Shown: positions 47,944-58,051 of the stretch, in pieces | How positions within the stretch are numbered: the stretch's first letter is position 1 | Layout of the letters: each line of letters opens with the position of its first letter | Assembly (NCBI GenBank): GCA_020543525.1 | Contig: JAHYIO010000002.1 | Location: 186,001-250,000, forward strand | DNA length: 64,000 nucleotides | DNA from: Coriolopsis trogii | Lineage: Eukaryota > Basidiomycota > Agaricomycetes > Polyporales > Polyporaceae | Direction of reading: 5' to 3' | Translations under genes and position numbers: made by a program | Notes under the pieces: generated by a model | What the model was told of the DNA's origin: nothing | What the model saw: the letters and a program-made list of their open reading frames with translations, nothing else | Databases searched by the model: none

Positions 47944-50426
47944 ATGTCTTCCTCTCTTCCCACGCTGCCGGCCTCCCCGCCAGCGTACAAGCTACTCTTC
48001 ATGACACCCTCGGCGCCGCCTTCCTCGGACACCTCGTGACGACTCTGTATGTCCCCATCCCGTCCTCTGTCCTCGCCTGACCGGATGGCCTTGCAGCCTC
48101 TATGGCATCACGACTGTGCAAGCCTTTACCTACTACCGTGACCACCGCAGCAACTCGTATTTGATGCAGTCCACGGTCAGTCTCCCATTCTCCCCACATC
48201 ATCCTGTCCTCACTCGTTTCCTTACGCAGGTCCTTGTCCTCTGGTGAGGTCCCCCTCTCTCAGCACACTCCCCTCACATCATCTCAATGCATGCCTCCCA
48301 CAGGATACTCGATAGTGTTCACGCAGGCCTCATCACGGCGGCCATCTATTGGTATTGTATCACCAACTTCACCAACCTCCCCGCCGTACAGAAGCCGATA
48401 TGGCCCATAGCCGTGCGTCTTGATCCTTCTGCCGTCTCTCACGACAGCTGTAAAGGCCATGATTTTTGTCTGTCAGTGCAGCACTCGCCTCTGAAAGCCT
48501 GTGTGAATAGTCTCATAGCACATCACATCTTCCCTTTAGAATATAAGCAACTCCATAGTCCGCGTGTACGTTCATTCTATCCGTCTCAATCACCCATACC
48601 ATCATCTAACGTCCCCGCCCGCAGAGTATTCGGATATCGTCTCTACCGATGTCAGTACTCCCAACCTTGCATGCATAGGGCATAGCACGGGCCGGTACAG
48701 GGGGACCCGACTTGTTCCCGCAGTGAACCCGTACTCGTGAGCCTTTGCTTCGTGAACATACAGAGGCTCTCACCGATACGCGAGTACTGGCCTATGTTCG
48801 CGGGTTACCTACTCTGTGACCCGTCCCCGCACTCATACGGGCATATACTCGTAACGGGTTTACCCGATCCGCGCCATGCTTTATGCAGCATGTACAGTGT
48901 ATCATGAGCCGGATATGCATGCTATACGTACCGCACACGGATACTGATGCGTTCAACAGTGAATAACCACCGATGGGAACTACCTAGCGTGATCGTATGT
49001 CTTGTCTCACCGCACTTGCGTTGGGTCATGTATTGACCCATCTCTGTAGTTTGTCCTGTCGGTCTTCATCCTCGGTATGCACACCACTTCTCGACGAGCG
49101 ACTTCCAACTCCGGCTAATTGCATAACCGCACTTTTCTGGATGGACAATCATCAGTGGATGCATTCTGTAAGTCGTCGCATCCCCTGTATTGTGCATTTG
49201 AAACGACGCCGCTCACTCCGCTCTGTCTGGATCACTCCGCCGCCACCGACGACGTACCAGACTTTGCCGCCAAGCTGTACGTATTTCTTCCCCCTGCGCC
49301 GCTCGCACCCATCCCGGCACCAGCCTCCCCAGAAACGCATAGCGTAGACTAACCAAAGCCCCGGAAAACAGTGTGGGCCTCGGGTCCTACGCCCGCATCT
49401 CCACCATCTCCGTGCGTCCAAATGTTCCCATGCCTCACCTCTTCACGCGATCCACGTCGCTCATATGATCCTTGCTTGCCTCGGTTGCTTGGTTGCTTCG
49501 GTGCTTGGATACAGTGGGGATTGTACGCGGGCCTGAGCGTTGAGGTCGCCGTGGACGTGATCATCGCGGGCGCGCAGTGTTACCTGCTGAGGGGGTTCGA
49601 GACGGGGATCCGGAGGTGCGTGCATCCCGTACTTGGTCCGACCTTTCTGACGTTTGGACGGTTCTGACGATGCGACAGTACGGACACGGCGATCCGGATA
49701 CTGATGACGTATAGTATCAACACGGGCTTGTTGACGAGGTGCGCTCCCGTTCTGTGTCCCTTGCGGAATGAGAACTCACGAGTGAGGGTGTGCTGCTCTA
49801 GTTTGTGCGCGGTCGGAGCGTTGGTCTCGGTGAGTGCTTGTCCAGTGCTCAGATGTGCACCATGTGTCTGACTCTGCGTTCGTGTTCGGGACTGAATAGT
49901 ACGCGGTCGCGCCGAGGAAGTTCATTTACTTTGCGTTCTATTTTGTGCTGAGCAAACGTGAGTGTTGTGTGTTTGTGTCGTCCTCCTATTGCCATGCGCC
50001 GACTGACGTCTGCCTCCACGTCTCTCGTGCGTATGGCTGATGACACACGAACAGTGTACGTGAACTCGCTCCTCGCGACGCTCAACGCGCACGGGTCGCT
50101 CCTCGGCCGGAGCGCGCGCCGTCGGAGGCAGGACAAGATCGCGTTCCGCGCGCCGTCGCATGCGCACTCGCGAACTGTGGACGGGGAGAGGACGGGAGGG
50201 GGGGAGACGGAGTACGGGGAGCGGAGTCAGGGTGCAGGGATCGAGGTGCGTCTTCTCTCTCTCCTTTTTCTGGCTCCGTCGGCTGCTTCTGTGGTGCGGA
50301 GTGACTGAGAGTCCTGGATAGTTCACGACGGTGATCTCGGCGGACGCGGTGTCGACGGACAGCATCGTGGAGACGACGAAGACGAAGATCGACGAGGAGG
50401 CGTTTTCGGGAGCGTATGGCGCGTGA
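47944..50426 (+). pseudogene. DUF6534-family copy B3, probably inactive
   Basis: Exons homologous to B1 throughout; for example 49515-49615 encodes EVAVDVIIAGAQCYLLRG and the stop is at 50424-50426. It carries the same two lesions as B2, the one-base-short exon 1 and the two-base-short fifth exon (GTCTGTCAGT). Unlike B2, its middle exons and intron 7 resemble B1, including a shortened version of the insertion. Descent is therefore mosaic. Rescue by unusual splicing cannot be excluded. Confidence 0.62.
48671..48898. mobile_element. Internally deleted copy of the MITE-like insertion, in B3
   Basis: About 228 bp at the same intronic site as 32561-33175. It retains both ends (GCATAGCACGGGCCGG on the left, GCGCCATGCTTTATGCAGCATG on the right) but lacks about 390 bp of the middle. 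Confidence 0.6.
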
Positions 50427-50858
50427 GGAGCGTGTGCCGCCGTTGCCAGTGGTCGTGGGCGTGGTGGCACTCTGTGCCCTCGGGGCGATTACGAGTCGCG
50501 ACACTGCATGTGCAAGAACGAATGGCGCAAGTCGATCGGAATGAATGCAGCCTTGTGCCTTGTGCTACCGTCTAATCTCTGCTCTGCGGCCCATCGGCTC
50601 TCGCTCAGAGCCACCGCTGAAGCCAGAGCCAATGCCCCTCCGACTGCTCTGCCTGCGCTGTTCTCCTCCCGCTGCCTCGCCGGCGGTCTCTTCTTTCCCG
50701 TTGGCGCGCCCCGCGACGCGAATCGCACGCATCGCCTCGGCCACCGTCCATGGAGCTCTCGGTCCGCCAACGATCGCCCGCCGTCCCCGCCGGAGTCGGG
50801 GCAATATCTTTCCGCCAGAGTGTTCCTGGTGTGGCGTTTGATAGCCTCGTGTTACGGG

Positions 50859-51662
50859 CGTTCTCTCGGGGGACCGAGCCGAGTGCCGAGGGCGCCTTGG
50901 TGCGCGATTTTGCAGTGGGAATGGGAGGAGGAGGCTTGGGAGATTGCATGCACAGGGTGGGGAGGGCGGGAGCTATGTGCGAGTGTCGGGAGGTCGGAAG
51001 GTGACAGGAGGAGGTACGATGAACGTACTTGGTTGGTAATGTAGGGTACTGTCGGGCACGTCGTGAATGCGGGCACTGAGCAAGCCGCTGGGTGCGCGGA
51101 TATAGATCCTGAGGCGTGAGGATTGCAGGATGACCGTTTCTCGGGAGATGGCACCGGAGTGGCTGGCGGGCCTTGGGGCTGGAAGCTGTCATAGTCTAAA
51201 GTGGTGCCAGAGGCCGGTGAGGCCGACGGATGGAGGTGAGGCTGTGGAGACTTTCTTAGCCTGAGCGCATTTGGTACGATGCCGATAGGGACGAAGACTC
51301 GCGAGTAGTGCACGTGACGTGGATTGACGATATGCAGTGATGTTTCAGAATCTTTGGACGAATGTCAACATTTGTACAGAACGCCCCTGATTTGATGACG
51401 TTGGCGCCCGTTATATGTGACAGTTCCTTCGTTCACGCACTTCCCAGTGAAGTCGCGACATCCTCTTGAAGCCTAGCACGCGTATCCGAAAGGTAAACTC
51501 ATTCTCTCCTCGTGGCCATGCCAGAGCACTAGCTGAAAACTGACAGGACGGTAACTCCCTGAGAGGCCTGAGGGCTGAAAAGCCGAAGAACGCGGACTCT
51601 CGCCCCGGCTTCGGGACACCGACATTCTGTATAAAGCCACGTAGTATACGCGCAAGCTCACG
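50859..51662. other. Intergenic after the duplication breakpoint
   Basis: About 800 bp between the end of unit 3 and the FunK1 pseudogene. A minus-strand Pro/Ser-rich frame (51313-50852) is open but has no recognised motif. Nothing else seen. Confidence 0.4.
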
Positions 51663-54397
51663 ATGAAGGATGCAAAAGACACGTCCAGTGTCATGCCTTT
51701 CTCTCAATTTCTCACCGATGTCCTCCCTTCGCCCCATCCACCCGACCCCTCTCCCGCCAGCCTGAGGGTTGCGAATGTGTACAACGCATTCTGTACCGAG
51801 CTTGGCGTGTCTAGACTATCAGGCAGCAGTGAGAGGACGAAGGCACTCGATCAACTGAACGAGAAGGCCTACTCACGAGCGTGGGTGAGCGCATTATTTG
51901 CTGGCGGGTTAGTGTCTTTTGCTAAGTTGCGCAAAGCTGAAAGTCGACAAGGCGCATCGCCTCTGCCCAAACCGTTACTTCCTACACCTTTCAGAAGAGA
52001 GCGTCGAGGCTGAAGACGACTCGGGGATGAAGGTGGATGGGTCTTTCATAGCTCAGGAGGACACCAAGTCGGCCCTCGAGGGCGTTCCCAACTGGCAACT
52101 TCAACGCCTACAATCCATCGATGTCGGAAGGGGCGACACCGGATCTGACCCGTTTGATGACAGGCGGTCGCGGGATACCCAGTCGTAAATGGAGAGCCGT
52201 ATGAAAGTTCGGGGCCAGCTGATGTCGTATGCTGAGCGTGTCTTTTCCTTCCAACATCGCTGCGCTCTCTACATGCTATTCGTCAACGGCCCTTCAGGCT
52301 TTCGTGTCATGCGATGGGACCGTGCTGGTGTCATCTCTACCGAAGCTGTCGACTACGTTCGGACGCTCAAGGGGACTGCGCACCTGCTCACTTTCCTCCA
52401 TCGCTTCTCTCACCTCACTCCCGAGCAACAGGGTGTCGATACGACGGCGGTCCCGCTTTCTCCCACGGCCTGTGGATGGGTGCGCATGGACGAGCTTCTG
52501 ACTCGGAGCAGCGCTGACTGCATGATATCCCGGCTACCGACCATGTCCCACCCCACCTCTGCGACGATGTCCCTCCTGCAGAATACCTCAGCTCAAACGG
52601 CTGGGCGTTGCATCAATATCCCGCTCACGAGTGCGTTTCCTCCACCTCGCACACCGATCACCCCCCTGTCCTCGCCGAGTTTGCCCACGCTCGCGACCTC
52701 TTCGCTCAATCGCTCCGCAACGGTGCACCGCGCTTCAAGATGTTGACGGCCGCGTTTTCCTCGTTGGGGACCCGATCCGCGTGTCCTCGGGCATGTTGGG
52801 TCGATGTACGAAAGGGTTCGTCGCACTCGAGTGGGCGACGCAACGGCTCGTGTACCTCAAGGATACGTGGAGGTCGTACTGCACCGCCTTTATCAGGAGA
52901 TCAGGAGAGAAGGTGACATCCTCAGGGAATTGAAAGCGAGCTCGGTGATAAACGTTCCTACGGTTGTCGCCCATGGCGACATGCCTGGCCAAGAGACGGA
53001 GACATCACAGTATTCACCCGAGACAGGCAAAAAGCGCGCTCGAGAGGTCGTGTCCGTCAGCAGTGGCACTCGCGCTGCTGGGAGGGCTAGCACGGAACGC
53101 ACGGCCAAAGAGGCCGCGGCCGAGGATGCTTGTGTCCAGGGTCTTGGCCTTCGGCATCTAAGCTACTACCGCATGGTGGTGAGAGAGATATGCCTACCTC
53201 TGACGAGGATCACGAGCGGCGAACAGCTCATCGTTTGTGTATACGATGCCATGAAAGGTATAGTTATGGTCTTGCGTCTACAGGCCCTCCTCCATTACTC
53301 GGTCTTACTGTATTGCATGTAGCCCATGAGGCTGCGTATGAGCGCTGTGGTCTCATACAGACAATCAGTATTCAGTCGACTGGCAGGGACTGTTGGTCGA
53401 CCGGGAGCTCGTGAAGACGACAACGTGGCTAGAGAGCCGGGAAGAATCGTGCGGCTATCCTCCGATTCTATAAATGTCGCTAGTCCTGACCCTGACTCAC
53501 TCGCTCGACGCATTCCGCTAGGGAACATGGCATTCCATGTCGTGCCACTGTCTCTCGAATCTGGAAAAACCAATTGTCGGTGCCGATGAACTCGAATCGT
53601 TCATGCACGTCATCGTCTACGTAGCACTCCGACTCTTGCGACACAACTATCCAGAGATCGACGGGTTCATGCACGAATACTTTGACGGGTACGGCCTCAA
53701 CGAAACCAACACTTATGTGGGGCCGCCAGCAAAGGAGAGAGCGGTCTTCTCGGGCGAGCTGAGGAGTGCCGGCTCGGGGACAGACCCGCTGACATTCCTC
53801 AGCGGTCAAGGTCCACGTCAACACCCCCTCAATCACCTCCTCCAGTCGCTTCTCGCATTCTTCAACGCACGCTATCGAATCTACCAATGGGAGAAGAAGA
53901 AGGCGAAGGAGGCGGAGTCGCAGGCGGCGGCAGGGGAGGCGGAGGCGGGAGGTGATCCCGATAACCCCCCTAGTAAGCGCTCCAAGGCAGGCTGGCGACT
54001 GCGCCAAGTCTCCTGCGCGAGCCGTCCACGCCCCCAGCTGCCCCAGTCCCCACCGTCGCAATTGTCTCAGGAGCTGTTTGAGACCGCCAAAAGCCTCGGT
54101 AGGCACGAAACCGTCCTCGCCATACTGATGGACCACCTCTCGAACTTCGAGTGGCCCGCGGACGACGTCGTGGGTGATCGATGGGCCGAAGCCGACTACA
54201 GCCTCGAGCTCGTTCCGCCGGAACGGGAGGAGGCGACGAGGGCGGGCGCGCCAGTGACCAAGAAAGCACGCATGGGCAGAGGCAGTGGCAGCAGTTCAGT
54301 CGCTGAAGAATCGTCGGAGATGATGTGCCAGTCAATAGGTGCAAATCGTTGCTTGCCGACACCTGTCGTCAACAGCTGCAATCACACTTTCTGGTAG
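51663..54397 (+). pseudogene. FunK1 kinase pseudogene lacking the catalytic loop
   Basis: Collinear with the intact FunK1 gene at 58-61 kb: MPFSQFLTDVLPS, GQLMSYAERVFSFQHRCAL, FRVMRWDRAGVISTE, TKGFVALEWATQRLVYLKDT, LSYYRMVVREICLPLT, ADELESFMHVIVY. Lesions include an in-frame TAA at 52186, just before MESRMKVRG. There are frame changes near 52740 (before DVDGRVFLVG) and near 52880 (before YQEIRREGDIL). The catalytic-loop region is deleted: AHEAAYERCGLI is followed within about ten codons by WQGLLVDREL, with no H-x-D-x-x-x-x-N motif. The DW pair is changed to DR. The C-terminal 280 codons remain open. It cannot encode an active kinase. Confidence 0.85.
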
Positions 54398-54960
54398 TAA
54401 ATGTCATGGATGTTAAGGGACGCGTGCATATCAGGCTAGGCTGGCGCCAGAAGCTTCAAGGACGAGTCGCTGGCAGCATCACTTCCTGTAGGCAGTTCTT
54501 CACTCAGTACGCAAAAATCTACGACATCCTTTCACCACTCACAATGGGTACGATCAGGCATTCGGGCGACAGGAGCCTTCATATCCGAATGATGGATTCG
54601 TTTGAGGCCCTCAAGTCCACGCCACAACGCTGTCACACGCATACGCGCCGTCATGGCTCGAGATGACCGTCCGCGGTTTCACGACAGTCTACATTGGACG
54701 GCCGAGTGCGGCTGGAAAGCGCTACTGCTGCGAGATGAGTGTGTACTGGGAACATCAGTATGCCAGGAGCCAGGAATGTGCGCCTCACCTTCAAGTTGCT
54801 GATAGACTTGTCTATCGGGTCTCCAGAGGTCTGCAGAGGGAGTCCGGAGGACACGTACGCTGGCACGCAAATCAAGCATATATGTACCCCGTAAGAACAT
54901 GATATGGTAGATTGACTCACCGGGGCATGATTACGACCATCCCCTGCCGGTGAGAGTGCT
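54398..54960 (-). pseudogene. Homeodomain-family 3' relic beside the FunK1 pseudogene
   Basis: Aligns with the 3' third of the homeodomain gene at 0.4-1.4 kb. The exon end near 54930 reads HRQGMVVIMPR before GTGAGTCAATC (there HWRGMIVISPR before GTGAGTCAATA). It is followed by the start of the last exon (CACTCGGCCGTCCAATGTAG) and its end, with about 180 bp missing between them. It then continues into the conserved 3' flank with TGTAGGCAGTTCTTCACTCA. The C-terminal module is deleted and no homeodomain is left. Confidence 0.55.
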
Positions 54961-55441
54961 TCTGGCGCTGCTGAACGAACGATGCACAGCGGCGATTGAT
55001 TGGCTGAAGCTGACTACGCCCTCGTCCGGCTGGAACGGGAGGCGGCAAAGACGGCGCTGGTACAGGCAGCAAGCGCGCGCACGCTATGTCGAGCCTGCCC
55101 GTCGGATTCTAAGAGGAGACTGTACTGCCGACCAGACTCGGCATTAGGCAACCGCACGGTCGAATGACCTGCGGACGACGGGGATGACTCGGGATCATAG
55201 AGCCTCTCCCATGGTGATACGGCTTCAGTCGGGCGAGTCCTGAATCGGGGAGGAATAGTGGGCCGCGCAACGCATGGTAGATTGTTGGAACTTGGGGACA
55301 ACATCGAAAGCGGTAGTCAGAGCAGAGTATTCTACAATTCATGATACGTTCCACGATCTGATCGTACGTTCGAGTAATATCAACGCCGAGATTCATGCGT
55401 GCTCACAGGAAGACAAGAATCAAAAGCGGACCGAGATGTTC
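54961..55441. other. Intergenic, no gene recognised
   Basis: About 480 bp between the homeodomain relic and the small Cys-rich gene. Only short frames. Confidence 0.35.
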
Positions 55442-55757
55442 TCAACTAGATGGAGGCTTCTGCATTGCTTGGTGGGGGGATGGCTCGGCCGTGCGTATGA
55501 GGCGTTCTCGTTCTCCGGGGTTGATGTCGAGTGATTGTCTCCTGCAGGCGTTGCATGAGAAGAGATGCTGTGTACATGGATGTTCTGAAGTGTCAACAGT
55601 TAGAGGGGAAGGTAGCGGCGAGCGTTGTGAGTAGTGGGGATAGAAGAGATCCAGACTGACGTAGGGTGAGGAAATCGTAGCAAGCACCGAGGCAGAGAAT
55701 GTCGAGACACACGCCGAGCACAGGTACACAGCAACTACCGACGATAGTGTCGGTCAT
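55442..55757 (-). CDS. Small Cys-rich protein, 79 aa
   Basis: Exons 55757-55661 and 55584-55442 (GTCAGT donor, TTCAG acceptor, 240 nt in frame). The N-terminal half is hydrophobic and cysteine-rich (GSCCVPVLGVCLDILCLGAC). The second exon continues HPCTQHLFSCNACRRQSLD and ends in a polar Glu/Arg/Pro tail. From memory, short proteins with this plan (Cys-rich hydrophobic head, CC or CxxC, then an acidic/basic tail with 'QP/MxxPPSS') are common unannotated genes in mushrooms. No function is known to me. Palmitoylated peripheral membrane proteins would look like this, but that is a guess. Confidence 0.45.
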
Positions 55758-56228
55758 CGCACAGAGATTGAGACTTATTGAGGAGACTGCTACGGACAAG
55801 ACGAAACAAGACGAAGGGAGGAGTGTATGTGCGGAGACAGGGAGACTGAGCGTAGACTGCGGGCTGGAGTGGGACTCGCTCGGGCGTCTCAGGCCGGTAT
55901 GCCGGGCCGCCTTCAGCTTAGCCTCCGACGCCGGAGAGAAAATCGAGACGGTCGACGACCTCCCTTCATTCTCTCATCTCCTCCTCTCTTTCGACTCGTT
56001 TTACGATTGACGTTCTGACCAGATCAAGCCCGTGCACTTTGGCCATACTCATTCTCGCAAATACCTCATCGTCCAATCCCAAACTTAAGGATAACACGTA
56101 GCCTCAAATTACGCCATGCGGATGAGGAGTACCATCGACCTGTACGTTGTTGTAACTTATCAGACAGACACCATCCCTGTGGCCTGAGGTGCAATACACC
56201 AGCCCGCTCACCTTGACCTGACGCACAA

Positions 56229-57577
56229 ATGGCCTCTGAACCGACTCTTTCTTCTCGCTCTGCGCTAGCCGCGTCTTTTACCATGTTTGGCGGCGATGAG
56301 TACTCGATGGATTCGTCCTCCTCTCGAGACGCACCGAAAACCAAGGAACAGCTTTATAGACATCGCATTCGAACCCTCCACACAGTCATCGACGAGAGCT
56401 ACATCGTTGTCCTAGTCCTCGATGCACAGGATCCGGAAGGCCGCAAGAGTAGGCTGGTCGACGAGGAGGTCCGGAGGCGGGAGAGCGAGGGCAAGAGATT
56501 CGTCTTCGTCCTCAACAAGGTCGGTAAGTGTCGTCATCAGGCTACAACGTCATCGCGCCCGTGTTCTTGCGTGGAAATTACGCCATATGATCATGTTCAA
56601 CGAGTATTCGCAAAGGATCATTGCTCAGATGTCATGGATGTTGGAGGTCCACGGGCGCCTATCCTGCTTCGTAGCGGACGTTGGACTACACTAGGAAGCT
56701 TGCACGCCTAGCATCAGAACAAACTTTGGCCTGGTCAGGGCATCCTCCATAGATGTATCAGACTATGGTTGCACAAGCCGGCTGGACTCGCGGATTGACT
56801 TTGGTACACTGTGTCTTGAAGACACGCATATGGTCTCTGGCTGCCCAGTACTTCCACTGTCATTCTCTGACCTACGCACCAGATCTTGTCTCAAGCGACA
56901 ACGCTCAAGCGTGGATCCGCTACCTCCAACATTCGACTCCCACTCTTCCATCCAAGTCCGCCAGCTCCCACCAGCGTTCGAACCTATCCTCTTCCACCGC
57001 GCCTGCGGCCTCCGACTGCTCAAGGCGTACACATCGAGCGCGCAGAGCTTCACCGTCCGCATCGTAAGGTATCCCAATGTTGGAAAGAGTAGTCTTATCA
57101 ATCCGTGGAAACGTCCCAAGGTCGGCCTTCTCGCCGGCCCTGCCTCTCTGCACGCTCATTCATGATAGTGTGCACCTCCCTGTAGGTGTGCGCGGCTTCC
57201 GCGCAGCCAGACACACAAAGGAGCTCAGACTATTCGGCTTGAGCGCGGCCTGCGCATCATTGACACGCCAGAGGTCGTGTTTGACGACGATGACTTCGAC
57301 GACGGCAAGGGCAGCAAGAAGGGAAACGTCCTCTTGCGGAACATCATTGAAGTGCTAAAGTGCAAAGACAATGAAAACCCATCGTCAACGGTTCGTGCTT
57401 TCTTCCAGCACTAGCTCAAAGGTCAGTTGACGGCAGGACGAATGCAGTTGAGGAGATCGTGGCGCGAACAGACCCTGCGGCAGTAGAGAAAGTCTACTGG
57501 CAACGTTAGTAGAAGACTGCTCGTCGCCGCTCGAGTTCCTCACTATGGTTGCGCTCAAGACCGGCCGACTGCTCAAG
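56229..57577 (+). pseudogene. Grn1/nucleostemin (GNL3)-type GTPase pseudogene
   Basis: Circularly permuted GTPase order is visible. RTLHTVIDESYIVVLVLDAQ comes first, then VFVLNKV, whose NKxD motif is completed across a long intron (56525-56880) by DLVSSDNAQAWIRYLQ. Next come YPNVGKSSLIN (P-loop), ERGLRIIDTPEVVFDDDDF (DxxG changed to DTPE), and SPLEFLTMVALKTGRLLK near the end. Family members assemble or export pre-60S ribosomal subunits in the nucleolus. Two frame changes break it. One lies between STAPA and LRLLKAY. The other is a single-base loss turning the usual QPGHTKEL into CAGCCAGACACACAAAG. The basic N-terminal region is missing. The glycine losses before the P-loop and in G3 agree with decay. 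Confidence 0.7.
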
Positions 57578-58051
57578 GTAGGTCTGCATCATACCCAGGG
57601 GAGCATCATGCATCGCCACACCACTCTCTCCTCCACCACGGCGGTGGTTGAACACCTAATTGGGAGGGGCGTTGCGGCTTTGCACATGGCGCGTAGACTC
57701 ACTTGTTGAAGCCCAACACACCAAGCAGACTCGGCCAATATCTCGAACAGTTTTGCTGGCGTAATGCTCATAGATGCTCATGACGCTGCGACAATCGACA
57801 TCCATGCGTCTTATCGTGACCCGAAAGCGCGCAGCAATACAATATAGCAGCAGTACAAGCACACACTCACTTAAGATCGGCTCGAAGCAGTGGCCACTAT
57901 TCCGCCCGAACAACCATCTAGTCCCTGTCAACCTCGACCCGAGCCGCGCCGCGCAGCACGTCCTCTACCGCGCCAGTTGCTCCCACGAGTCCTCGCAGCA
58001 GGCTCACCAGCGTCGGACGTGCGACTACACATGGGTATCATTCCTCCGAGC
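57578..58051. other. Intergenic, no gene recognised
   Basis: About 470 bp between the GTPase pseudogene and the 3' end of the second FunK1 gene. The expected last part of the GTPase was not found in it. Confidence 0.4.

Larger units (their letters stand above)
47711..50858. repeat. Tandem segmental duplication, unit 3 (truncated)
   Basis: Only the DUF6534 gene and about 430 bp of its 3' flank are present. Similarity to units 1 and 2 stops abruptly after TTGATAGCCTCGTGTTACGGGC at 50858, marking a rearrangement breakpoint. Confidence 0.8.
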
